From positions 1-64,000 of the forward strand of contig NZ_JARVWW010000036.1 of the NCBI RefSeq assembly GCF_029846715.1: a stretch of 64,000 nucleotides of DNA, given 5' to 3'. The position numbers were made by a program, and so were the translations under genes. The notes under the pieces are model-generated. The model saw only the letters and a list, made by a program, of their open reading frames with translations. It was not told the DNA's origin and searched no databases. This document shows positions 42,916-51,755 of the stretch, piece after piece. The DNA comes from Bradyrhizobium nivariense (GTDB taxonomy: Bacteria > Pseudomonadota > Alphaproteobacteria > Rhizobiales > Xanthobacteraceae). The first letter of the stretch is position 1. Every line of letters begins with the position of its first letter.

Positions 42916-45563
42916 TACGGCTTTGGCTCAAGGGCTTTTTTGCTGCACATTTTGGCCGCCTTGCCGCCGCTGTTGTCGGGCTCGCATTGCCTGTCGCGCT
43001 GTTGGGCTCTCTGGGCGCATTTGTCGTCGCATCCTCCGAAAGCATGGCCCGACGCGCCGTGGCGAACCTGCCCGCGGACTGGCAGGTTCTTCTCGTCCCC
43101 GGCGCCGATGCGGCAACGGTGATCGACGCGATCGGCAATGCCGCCCGCTATGAAAACTTGCAGTCCGCAGGCTATGCGGACACGGAAGGATTTTACGCTA
43201 TCACGGGCGGGACGACCCAGACGACCGGACCGGGTAAGGTGCTCGGCCTGGAGACGGATTATCGTCAGCTCTTTCCCGGCCAGATTCAGCTCAACCTGGG
43301 ATCATGGGACGGTGTGCTGATTGCCGCGCAAACCGCCGCCAATCTTCACGTCGCCCCCGGGGACACGGTGACGATCCGTCTCGTGAGCGGCAGCCCGGTC
43401 GACGTCAGGATTGCCGGTGTGGTGGCGCTGCCGAATGCCGACTCAATGTTCCAGGCAATCGGGGTGTCCAAGAACATTGCGCCCCAGGCTCCGCCGGACA
43501 ACGTGCTTCTGATGCCGATGTCGGAGTGGCGGACCGTGTTCGCGCAACAAGCATCCGCGCGGCCGGACACGGTCCGCACACAGATCCATGTCCGACTCGA
43601 TCATGCCGTCTTGCCGCCGGATCCGAGTGCCGCCTTCGTGCAGGCGCAGCGCGCGGCCAACAATTTCGAGGCACGCGTCGCAGGCAGCGCCGCGCTTGCC
43701 GACAATCTTGCCGCGCGGCTCGACGCGGTGCGCGCCGACTCGCTTTATGTGCGCGTCCTGTTCCTCTTCCTCGGCATTCCCGGAGTCATTTTGGCGCTCC
43801 TGGTTACGCTCGCGGTCGCCTCGTCCGGTTCGGAACGTCGCCGCCGGGAGCAGGCGCTGCTGCGGCTTCGCGGCGCGTCGCTTCTGCAACTGTTGCGTCT
43901 TGCTGCGATTGAGGCCACTGCGGTTGCGGGACTCGGCACCGTGATCGGCTTGCTTCTCGCGGCTGTCGTGGCCCTGACCTGGTGGCGGTTGCAAAATCTC
44001 GGCCTGGTGATGCCCTGGCTCGTCCTTGTCGGTGCCGTCGGGCTTGGCTTCGGCATTGCGGCCTCGCTCGTTCCGGCCTGGATGGACGCGACGGGCACGT
44101 CGATCGCGGCTGCGCGCGCGGAGATGGATCGACCGGTGCCTTCGCTATGGCAACGACTTTATCTGGACGTTGTCATTCTCGGTGCCGGAGGCGTCGTATT
44201 CTGGATGGTCGCAAGGACCGGTTATGAAATTGTTCTGGCTCCCGAGGGCATCGCGCAGACCTCGGTGCACTACGAAGCTTTCCTGGCGCCGCTGTGCTTC
44301 TGGATCGGTGGCGGCCTGTTATGGCTCCGCCTGAGCCGATGGGCGCTGGGACGGGGCCAAGGCGTGGTCGCGGTTCTGCTTGCGCCGCTGTCGGCGGCTC
44401 TCGGGCCGATCATCGTGGCCTCGCTATCGCGCCAGCAACGTCGGATGGCGAGGGGCGTTGCGCTGGTCGCGCTTGCATTCGCCTTTGCGACGGCAACGGC
44501 CATCTTCAACAGCACGTACAACGCACAATCACGCGTGGACGCTGAACTCACGAACGGCGCCGATGTCACGTTGACGGGAACCATGGCGCATCCCGCCAGC
44601 GAGCTTCTGGCGGAGCTGAGAGCAATTCCGGGCGTGGCTGCAGCGGAGCCGATGATTCATCATTTTGCCTACGTCGGAGCGGATCTGCAAGATATGTTCG
44701 GGATCAATCCCACAACGATCGGCAAGCTGACCACGATTTCGAACGCCTATTTTGCCAATCATGATGCCGGCAAGTCTCTCGCGTTGTTAGCCGAGACGCC
44801 GGATGGTGTTCTGGTCTCGCAGGAAACGGTGGACGACTTCCAGCTGCAGGCCGGCGACCGCCTGAACCTGCGGCTTCAGAACGCAAACGACCATCAATAT
44901 CATGTTGTTCCGTTCAAGTTCATCGGCGTCGTCCGCGAGTTTCCGACAGCTCCAAAGGACTCCTTCCTGGTAGCCAACGCGGACTACATCGCAAAACAGG
45001 CTGGCTCCGATGCCAGCGAGGTAGTTCTGTTGCGAACGTCGGGGGACGCAGAAGCCGTCGCGGCTGACGCGCGCAAGCTGGCGGCGAAACGCGGCGGCAC
45101 CAAGGTCACGACGCTCGGTGAGACACAGGCGCTCATCAGCTCTAGTCTGACCGCGGTCGACCTGCGTGGCTTGACCGCCTTGGAGCTTGGCTTTGCAGTG
45201 TTGATGATCGCGGGCGTCACCGGCCTTGTCCTGGCGCTGGGGCTCTCGGAGCGTCGGCGAAGCTTCACCATTCTCTCAGCGCTCGGCGCCACGCCAACAC
45301 AATTCGGCGCGTTTCTCTGGAGCGAGGGCCTCATCATCGTGGTCGGAGGCGCGGTGATGGGCATCGCGGTCGGCTTCGGAATAGCGTACGTCTTGGTTAC
45401 TCTCCTCTCAGGCGTATTTGATCCGCCACCGGAGACGCTCACCGTGCCGTGGTTATATGTGACGATCGCTCTGGCTACGGCGCTCCTTTGCGGCTCAATT
45501 GCAATAGCCGGAACGCTCACCCTTTCGAAGAAGCCGGACCTTGAGGCGTTGCGCGGGGGCTAA
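42912..45563 (+). CDS. Fused double FtsX-type ABC permease
   Basis: An 883-residue inner-membrane protein with two FtsX units in one chain. There is an N-terminal helix (about 12-38), a periplasmic domain (about 40-275) and helices near 280-300, 335-365 and 375-400. A middle helical linker (about 425-530) and a second periplasmic domain (about 545-735) follow. Final helices lie near 750-775, 800-830 and 840-865. The coupling segments are RRREQALLRLRGASLLQLL and RRRSFTILSALGATPTQF. Such MacB-class mechanotransmission permeases do not usually carry substrate through the membrane but act on periplasmic lipids, lipoproteins or peptides. Coupled to both ATPases by overlap. Confidence 0.9.
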   Translation: MIRLWLKGFFAAHFGRLAAAVVGLALPVALLGSLGAFVVASSESMARRAVANLPADWQVLLVPGADAATVIDAIGNAARYENLQSAGYADTEGFYAITGGTTQTTGPGKVLGLETDYRQLFPGQIQLNLGSWDGVLIAAQTAANLHVAPGDTVTIRLVSGSPVDVRIAGVVALPNADSMFQAIGVSKNIAPQAPPDNVLLMPMSEWRTVFAQQASARPDTVRTQIHVRLDHAVLPPDPSAAFVQAQRAANNFEARVAGSAALADNLAARLDAVRADSLYVRVLFLFLGIPGVILALLVTLAVASSGSERRRREQALLRLRGASLLQLLRLAAIEATAVAGLGTVIGLLLAAVVALTWWRLQNLGLVMPWLVLVGAVGLGFGIAASLVPAWMDATGTSIAAARAEMDRPVPSLWQRLYLDVVILGAGGVVFWMVARTGYEIVLAPEGIAQTSVHYEAFLAPLCFWIGGGLLWLRLSRWALGRGQGVVAVLLAPLSAALGPIIVASLSRQQRRMARGVALVALAFAFATATAIFNSTYNAQSRVDAELTNGADVTLTGTMAHPASELLAELRAIPGVAAAEPMIHHFAYVGADLQDMFGINPTTIGKLTTISNAYFANHDAGKSLALLAETPDGVLVSQETVDDFQLQAGDRLNLRLQNANDHQYHVVPFKFIGVVREFPTAPKDSFLVANADYIAKQAGSDASEVVLLRTSGDAEAVAADARKLAAKRGGTKVTTLGETQALISSSLTAVDLRGLTALELGFAVLMIAGVTGLVLALGLSERRRSFTILSALGATPTQFGAFLWSEGLIIVVGGAVMGIAVGFGIAYVLVTLLSGVFDPPPETLTVPWLYVTIALATALLCGSIAIAGTLTLSKKPDLEALRGG

Positions 45564-45621
45564 AGAACTGACCCGCCGCGATTCAGAGAGGGCGCATCGA
45601 TACCTTGGAAGACTGGTCCAA

Positions 45622-46257
45622 ATGATTGAAACATTATTATCTGCGGTGGCAACCTGGATCACAAATGTCATTTCAGCATCAGGCTATCTGGGTGTGCTAG
45701 GCCTGATGGCGGTCGAATCGGCTTGCATCCCCCTTCCTTCCGAAGTGATTATGCCGTTCGCAGGTTACTTGGTTTCCACTGGACGTTTTGCTCTGCTCGC
45801 AGCCGCCACGATGGGCGCAATTGGATGTAACGTCGGCTCGACCCTCACCTACTTGGTAGCTGCGCGAGGTGGTCGCAAAGCGGTTGAGCGGTGGGGCGCT
45901 TATGTCCTCGTTAACCGGGCTGAGCTTGATCGTGTCGAGGGATTTTTCGCTCGCTATGGTTCGGCTACGGTCTTCATCGGACGATTGCTGCCGGTCGTCC
46001 GAACATACATCGCGCTGCCGGCGGGCCTCGCGCGCATGCCAATGGTAAAATTCCAACTCTACACGTTCCTCGGCTCCTGGCCGTGGTGTTTCGGACTTGC
46101 TTACATCGGACGGCTGCTGGGCGAGCGCTGGAATAGCAATCTGACCTTGCGCAACACATTCCATGAACTCGACGCGCTGGTCGTATTCGCGATTGTAGTA
46201 GGACTTGGGTGGTTCGTCTGGTCGCGGTGGCGCAACCGGTTGGCATCGCACCGTTAA
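45622..46257 (+). CDS. DedA-family membrane protein
   Basis: A 211-residue DedA/SNARE-associated (VTT) protein. The entrance motif ESACIPLPSEVIMPFAGYL is at about residues 30-48, and the motif region FIGRLLPVVRTYIALPAGLARMP is at about 118-140, with the conserved Arg residues needed in E. coli YqjA. About five helices. It lies 58 bases after the permease stop, so it is probably read with the ABC operon. DedA proteins support lipid-carrier recycling, membrane potential and resistance to cationic peptides, which fits a PmrA-like regulon. Confidence 0.92.
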   Translation: MIETLLSAVATWITNVISASGYLGVLGLMAVESACIPLPSEVIMPFAGYLVSTGRFALLAAATMGAIGCNVGSTLTYLVAARGGRKAVERWGAYVLVNRAELDRVEGFFARYGSATVFIGRLLPVVRTYIALPAGLARMPMVKFQLYTFLGSWPWCFGLAYIGRLLGERWNSNLTLRNTFHELDALVVFAIVVGLGWFVWSRWRNRLASHR

Positions 46258-46572
46258 CTCGCCTGAATTCAACCCTATTGCAGCGCCGAGTGTGGTTAGA
46301 TCAGCGCATCGAATCTGGACGGGATTTTCTTCGCCCGGCGGGCGGCAAATCAGTCGACTTCGCACACCGTACTGGTACACACGGTCTCGGGCGGGTGACA
46401 AGCTACTGATTTTGTTGGCTTTCTTAAGCTTGCGCCGCAATCCCTCCCTTCAATCCCCTGCTGCGCGAAACGGCAGCAATTGCAGGCGCTTGAGCGATGT
46501 ATGGTCTTGATCAGGCTCGAAGCGGTATTCGAAATTACTCGTTGGGCATCGAGCGCATTCCTCTGGCTCATT
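46258..46572. other. Convergent gap without recognised features
   Basis: This 315-base stretch lies between the DedA gene and the convergent FetB-like gene. I see no gene and no convincing terminator hairpin with a T-run. Confidence 0.4.
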
Positions 46573-47400
46573 TCAGCGGGACGGGCTGGCAGCTGGAGGC
46601 GGCGCTTCCGCCGGCCGTAGCGAGAGCTGCGCTGCCGGCGAGAACGCTCGTGAGCGCATGAGAACGGTCGCGACAAGACTCGTAATGCCGGAGGCAGCCA
46701 GGATCATCGCCACGACGATGAACTGGTAGATGCCTGCGTAAACCGGGCTGGTGCCCGAGACCACCATGCCCGCCATGACCCCGGGGATCCACACCAGCCC
46801 GAGCGACTTCATCATGTCGAGCCGAGGCAGAAGGCTTGCGTAGACGGCGCTCTGAAGATACGGCGAGACGGTGACGGCGGGCTCGGCACCCAGCGACAGA
46901 CCTGCTTCGATGTTGCCGACATGGGCGAAGATTTCGGCCCGGAAGCGCTCGATGGCCTGCGCACACGAATTCATCGCGTTGGCAATGATCATGCTGCCGA
47001 CCGGGACAAGGATCGAAATATCGGGCCGAAGACTGCCAGTCGCGAGCATCACGGCGATGATGATTCCGGCGCCGGCGGCTATCGACCAGAAGCACAGGAG
47101 AAGCGCACCGTCCATGCCCTTGAGCCGGCGGGCGGCCGTGACCGCAGCGGCGATCGTCATCATGAGCAGGATCAGGGAACCGATCAGCAGGCTACCGTGC
47201 AGCAGCAGGGCCAGCACGACGCCGACGAGAACCATCTGTACGAGGCCGCGCGCCATTGATACAGCCGCCTCGCGCTCCACATGGACGGATTGCCATCCAC
47301 ACAGCGCCACAACGGCCGCACATAGGGCGATGGCCCCGACTGCCTGCGCGAGGCCCGTCAATACGTCGTTGCCAATACTGTTCTGAAGTTCAGCCAGCAT
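46573..47400 (-). CDS. fetB: FetB-like ABC transporter permease (UPF0014)
   Basis: A 275-residue membrane protein with about seven helices. UPF0014 family patterns are visible: VPVGSMIIANAMNSCAQAIERF and AVYASLLPRLDMMKSLGLVWIPGVMAGMVVSGTSPVYAG in outline. In E. coli FetAB exports iron and protects against peroxide. It overlaps the ATPase gene by 11 bases on the minus strand. The proline- and alanine-rich tail (EAPPPAASPS) is not conserved. The function follows from family; no iron-responsive operator was recognised. Confidence 0.88.
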   Translation of the reverse strand: MLAELQNSIGNDVLTGLAQAVGAIALCAAVVALCGWQSVHVEREAAVSMARGLVQMVLVGVVLALLLHGSLLIGSLILLMMTIAAAVTAARRLKGMDGALLLCFWSIAAGAGIIIAVMLATGSLRPDISILVPVGSMIIANAMNSCAQAIERFRAEIFAHVGNIEAGLSLGAEPAVTVSPYLQSAVYASLLPRLDMMKSLGLVWIPGVMAGMVVSGTSPVYAGIYQFIVVAMILAASGITSLVATVLMRSRAFSPAAQLSLRPAEAPPPAASPSR

Positions 47401-48250
47401 GCAGCACCTCCTTGGTAGGACCTACCGCCTTAAGGCGGCCCGCCTCCATGACCATCGTCCTTCCCGCGAGGCGGACCGCCTGGGCGCGATTGTGCGTGAC
47501 CATCACGCATGTCATTTGCCGTTCCGCGACAATACCGAGAATGAGATCTTCGATGCCCCGCACCGATGCCTCGTCCAGTGCGGAGGTCGGCTCATCGAGC
47601 AAAATTACCTCAGGTTCGTTGGCGAGCGTCCGTGCCAGCGCCACACGCTGCGCTTCGCCGCCGGATAGATTGCTGACATGGCGATCGGCGAATCCGGGCA
47701 AGCCGACACGCTGCAGCAGAAGGGCGATCCGGGCCGGCGCCAGAATTTCACCGCGCTGTTTCGGTCCGAACGCGATATTGGCGGAGACGGTGCCGGGAAA
47801 AAGATAGGCCGTCTGCATCACCATGCCGACTCGGCGCCTCAGTTCCTGCGGGGCGATCGAGCGATAATCCACGGACTTCAGCAGAACAGTGCCGGAAGTA
47901 GGCTCGTCGAGACGATTGAGCAATCGAAGGAACGACGACTTTCCCGCCCCGCTTGGTCCAACGATCGCGAGAATCTCGCCCGCCGAAACCTGCAGGCTGA
48001 CGTCCTGGACAAGAACTCGCTCTCCTATCTTGCGCGACAAATGCCGGGTTTCGAGCTCCACGGTCGCTTGAGGCGGGCGATCCTCAACCGTCGCTGCTGA
48101 AAGCGAGTGGGCTCCCGCGTCGAAATCATTCCCGCTGCTGGTCGTGCATGTTGTCACACTTTTTCTTTCGACAGAAAGCCGTTTGAACGTGGAGCCTGCA
48201 GCCCGCAACTCAAACAGGGTTCGGCGGTACGATCGTTTGTCACTGTGCAA
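47390..48250 (-). CDS. fetA: FetA-like ABC transporter ATP-binding protein
   Basis: The ATPase core contains Walker A GPSGAGKSS, signature LSGGEAQRVALARTL, Walker B VILLDEPTSALD and His in VTHNRAQ, all intact. The frame is open to a TTG at 48250, giving 286 residues. FetA is about 225, so the real start is uncertain: a GTG at 48157 or another codon before LETRHLSRKIG is likely, and the first 50-60 residues have no family resemblance. It is the upstream partner of the FetB-like permease and probably drives metal export. Confidence 0.88.
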   Translation of the reverse strand: MHSDKRSYRRTLFELRAAGSTFKRLSVERKSVTTCTTSSGNDFDAGAHSLSAATVEDRPPQATVELETRHLSRKIGERVLVQDVSLQVSAGEILAIVGPSGAGKSSFLRLLNRLDEPTSGTVLLKSVDYRSIAPQELRRRVGMVMQTAYLFPGTVSANIAFGPKQRGEILAPARIALLLQRVGLPGFADRHVSNLSGGEAQRVALARTLANEPEVILLDEPTSALDEASVRGIEDLILGIVAERQMTCVMVTHNRAQAVRLAGRTMVMEAGRLKAVGPTKEVLHAG

Positions 48251-48286
48251 GTTTGGCCAATTCGTTTTGGCCTGCTTTGAAGGAGT

Positions 48287-48535
48287 TTATGCGCCAGAGA
48301 GCTGATTGGCTACGCTGGCGATGACGTCGCGAATCCACGCATGCGCGGGCTGGTTGTCCAGCCGCCGCGGCCAGATCATGGCGGATTCGATCGGCTTGGG
48401 CGGGCGCGACAACCGATGGAAAACCAGGTGGTGGGATCTTGTCATGTTCCTGGCGACGTTGAGCGGAAGCAGCGCGACCAGGTCCGACGGAGACGCTGGT
48501 AACGCTGCCCCCATTTCCGAGACAAAAACTTTCAA
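48287..48535 (-). pseudogene. LysR-family regulator, C-terminal remnant
   Basis: About 65 codons match the end of a LysR effector domain: SDLVALLPLNVARN, then a VFHRLSRPPKPIESAMIWPRR strand pair and the closing helix HAWIRDVIASVANQL. The DNA-binding helix and most of the effector domain are absent. To the right lies the end of the RND pump gene, so the rest was deleted. It has no start with a ribosome site. Confidence 0.7.
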
Positions 48536-48585
48536 GAATTCTCTCCAGTTTACATTTCGCTTGGATTACTGCACGTCAACCGCTC

Positions 48586-51500
48586 CTAAACACGTGCTCG
48601 GCCAGAGGACTCTTGGCTCGCCATTGGTTCACTTGCAGGTTTTAGCTCGAACGTCTTGGTCCTGATCGTTGCGATGAACGTGGCCATTCGTTCCATGTAG
48701 AGATAGATCACCGGCGTCGTATACAGCGTCAGCATTTGTGAGACGCATAGGCCGCCGACGATCGCGATGCCGAGCGGACGCCGGAGCTCCGAACCGACAC
48801 CCGTGCCAAGCGCCAAAGGCAGAGCGCCCAGCAGCGCGCAGACCGTGGTCATGGTGATAGGCCTGAACCGCAGGATGCAGGCCTGGATGATGGCTTGCTT
48901 CGGCGACATCCCGCCTCGCTCCGCCGTAAGCGCGAAATCGATCATCATGATGGCATTCTTCTTGACGATGCCGATCAAGAGAATGATTCCGACCAGGCCC
49001 ATGACATCGAGCTGCCCACCGACCAGCATGAGAGCAATCAGGGCGCCGACGCCGGCCGACGGGAGCGTCGACAAGATCGTTATTGGATGCACCATGCTCT
49101 CATAAAGTACACCAAGCACGATGTAGACCGCCACCAAGGCGGCCAAAATCAGCACGGGCTGCGTGGATAGCGAGGCTTGAAACGCCTGGGCGGTACCCTG
49201 GAATCCAGTCTGAATGGCAGCCGGCATCCCGATCCGCGCCTTCATCGTGTTCACGGCCGTTACTGCGTCTCCAAGCGCAACGTTGGGCGCGAGATTGAAG
49301 CTGAGCGTGACGGATGGGAACAGGCCTTGGTGGTTGATCGCGAGCGGCGCAACGGACGTGCCCACCTTGGCGAACGTGCTGAGCGGGATCTGCTTGCCTG
49401 CATTGTTTCCGATGTAGATGTTATCGAGCGCCCCGGTATCGATCTTGAACCTGGGATCGACCTCCATCACGATCTTGTGCTGGTCGAGCTGAGTGAAGAT
49501 GGTCGCGACTTGTCGCTGACCGAACGCATCGTACAACGTATCGTCAATAGCCTGCGGGGTGACGCCGAGACGGGCGGCCGTGTCGCGGTCGATCACGATG
49601 CTGGCGTGGGGGGCGGCTGACTGAAGATCGCTCGCGACATCGCGGATCTCAGTCAGCTTGCGCAATTCGGCCGCCATGGTGTCGGCCCATTGATACAGTT
49701 CGGGAAGATTGGGGTCCTGCAGCGTGTACTGAAACTGGGTCTGCGAGATCCGTCCACCCACGTTGATACCCTGCACGGCCTGCATGGCAAGGCTCACCCC
49801 GGTCATTCCGGACATCTGCCTACGGATGCGTGCAATCACCTGGTCGGCCGTTACCGAACGCTCCGACTGTGGCTTCAGGACGATCTGCAGATTGCCGGTG
49901 TTCATGAGCCCCGAACCACCGAGGTTCGAGCGGACGGTGTCGACCGCCGGATCCTTCATGATGAGGTCGACCACGGCCTGCTGTTTGGCGGCCATTGCCT
50001 GGAACGAGATGTCCTGCGCCGCCTGCGTGGAGCCCGAGATCAGCCCGAGATCCTGCTGCGGGAAGAACCCTTTCGGGATGACGACGAAGAGATAGGCTGT
50101 CAACGTCAGCGTCGCCGCGAAGGACAGCATCACCAGGACTGGATGGGCGATGATGCTGAGCAAGGACCGTTTGTATCCGGCCTCGAACAGAGCAAACCCT
50201 CGTTCCAGTGCGCGGGACACCAGACCGGGGCGGGATTCGGACTGGTGGCCTCGAACCATAAGCGCGCACATCATGGGCGTAAGCGTCAGCGAGACAATGG
50301 CCGAGATGATCAGCGCCACCGATACCGTGACCGAGAACTCCCGAAAAAGCCGACCAACCATTCCGCTCATCAAGAGAAGCGGGATGAATACTGCGATGAG
50401 CGACGCCGTCATGGACACGACCGTGAAGCCGATCTCGCTTGCACCTCTGAGTGTCGCCGCCATAGGCGAAGTGCCCTCCTCGACATGGCGCATAATGTTC
50501 TCGATCACGACGATGGCGTCGTCGACCACGAAGCCAACCGCGATGGTCATCCCCATGAGCGAAATGTTGTCGAGGCTATAGCCAAGCACGTACATAATTC
50601 CGAACGTGCCGATCAGGGACACCGGAATGGTCACGGCTGGGATAATCGTGGCGCTGAGGCTCTTCAGGAACAGATAGATGGTCAGCACCACGAGACCGAT
50701 CGTGATCAACAGCGTTCTCTGCACGTCGTCCACCGCGGCCCGCACCGCCACGGTCGAATCACCCACCGTGGTTACCTGGACGGAAGGTGGGAGCCGTAGC
50801 CGCAGAGCCGGCAGCGCTGCCCTCACGCCCTTGACGACATCGACTGCGTTGGCGCCGGGTTGCAGGTGGACGTCCACCGTGACGGCTTTCCGGTTGTTAT
50901 ACCAGGAGCCCATCGTGGAGTTCTCGACGCTGTCAATAGCGCGTCCGATGTCGCTGATGCGTACCGGCGAGCCGTTGCGGTAGGCGATGATGGCCGCGTT
51001 TGCATTTGCCGAGGTGAGAAGCTGATCGTTGGCGTCCAGTGTCACCGAACGCTGGCTGCCATCAAGCGTCCCTTTCGGGCCGTTGGTGGTGGCGACCACG
51101 AGAGCCGCGCGGATATCTTCGAGGCTCAGACTCATGGCTGCGATCTTCATCGGATCGAGCTGGATCCGAATCGCCGATTTCGAGGAGCCGGGCATGTCCA
51201 CAAATCCTGCGCCGGGGATCTGGGACAGGGTTTGGGCGACCATATTCATGGCGTCATCCATCACTTTCGGCAGCGGGATGGTGTCTGACTGCATTACAAT
51301 GGAGATCGCCGTGAACTGGGCTGGATTGACCTTGTGATAGGTCGGCGGATTGGGCATCGTCTTCGGCAAAAGCCCGCTTGCCGCATTAATGGCTGTCTGC
51401 ACGTCCTGAGCGGCGCCATCGATGTTCCGGTTAAGATCGAACTGCAGCGTCAGGTTCGACATGCCGAGCGTGCTGGTGGACGTCATCTGCGCAACGCCGG

Positions 51501-51723
51501 GGATGTTGGCGAACTGTTGCTCGAGTGGACTGGCAACTGTGGCCGCCATGGTTTCGGCATTCGCTCCCGGCAAGGTCGCCTGAACCGCGATCGTCGGAAA
51601 ATCGACCTGGGGTAGAGACGATATCGGCAGCAGCAGATAGCCGACCATCCCCAGCAGGATGACCGCAAGGGTCAGCAGAGCCGTGGCAACGGGACGCTCG
51701 ACAAAACGCTTCGAGATGTTCAC
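48586..51723 (-). CDS. RND multidrug efflux pump (HAE1 family, MdtB/MdtC-like)
   Basis: A 1,045-residue proton-driven exporter. The N terminus (SKRFVERPVATALLTLAVILLG) is MdtB/C-like. The proton-relay Asp pair lies in VGFVVDDAIVVIENI of helix 4 (about residues 400-415), with a Lys in helix 10 (IVKKNAIMMIDFA). Two large periplasmic loops show the usual duplication. The start is probably GTG at 51723 (VNISKRF) rather than the longer frame. It lies 32 bases after the adaptor gene. Only one RND subunit is present, unlike the MdtBC pair. The opposite strand has long open frames that are shadows. Confidence 0.95.
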   Translation of the reverse strand: MNISKRFVERPVATALLTLAVILLGMVGYLLLPISSLPQVDFPTIAVQATLPGANAETMAATVASPLEQQFANIPGVAQMTSTSTLGMSNLTLQFDLNRNIDGAAQDVQTAINAASGLLPKTMPNPPTYHKVNPAQFTAISIVMQSDTIPLPKVMDDAMNMVAQTLSQIPGAGFVDMPGSSKSAIRIQLDPMKIAAMSLSLEDIRAALVVATTNGPKGTLDGSQRSVTLDANDQLLTSANANAAIIAYRNGSPVRISDIGRAIDSVENSTMGSWYNNRKAVTVDVHLQPGANAVDVVKGVRAALPALRLRLPPSVQVTTVGDSTVAVRAAVDDVQRTLLITIGLVVLTIYLFLKSLSATIIPAVTIPVSLIGTFGIMYVLGYSLDNISLMGMTIAVGFVVDDAIVVIENIMRHVEEGTSPMAATLRGASEIGFTVVSMTASLIAVFIPLLLMSGMVGRLFREFSVTVSVALIISAIVSLTLTPMMCALMVRGHQSESRPGLVSRALERGFALFEAGYKRSLLSIIAHPVLVMLSFAATLTLTAYLFVVIPKGFFPQQDLGLISGSTQAAQDISFQAMAAKQQAVVDLIMKDPAVDTVRSNLGGSGLMNTGNLQIVLKPQSERSVTADQVIARIRRQMSGMTGVSLAMQAVQGINVGGRISQTQFQYTLQDPNLPELYQWADTMAAELRKLTEIRDVASDLQSAAPHASIVIDRDTAARLGVTPQAIDDTLYDAFGQRQVATIFTQLDQHKIVMEVDPRFKIDTGALDNIYIGNNAGKQIPLSTFAKVGTSVAPLAINHQGLFPSVTLSFNLAPNVALGDAVTAVNTMKARIGMPAAIQTGFQGTAQAFQASLSTQPVLILAALVAVYIVLGVLYESMVHPITILSTLPSAGVGALIALMLVGGQLDVMGLVGIILLIGIVKKNAIMMIDFALTAERGGMSPKQAIIQACILRFRPITMTTVCALLGALPLALGTGVGSELRRPLGIAIVGGLCVSQMLTLYTTPVIYLYMERMATFIATIRTKTFELKPASEPMASQESSGRARV

Positions 51724-51755
51724 AGGGTGTAACCTTTGATAGGGACGCAACAGAT

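Noticed and set aside
49690..50799. 369-codon open frame on the plus strand inside the RND region
   Set aside because: Antisense to a well conserved pump gene; rich in His/Arg/Asp as expected of a shadow frame in GC-rich coding DNA.
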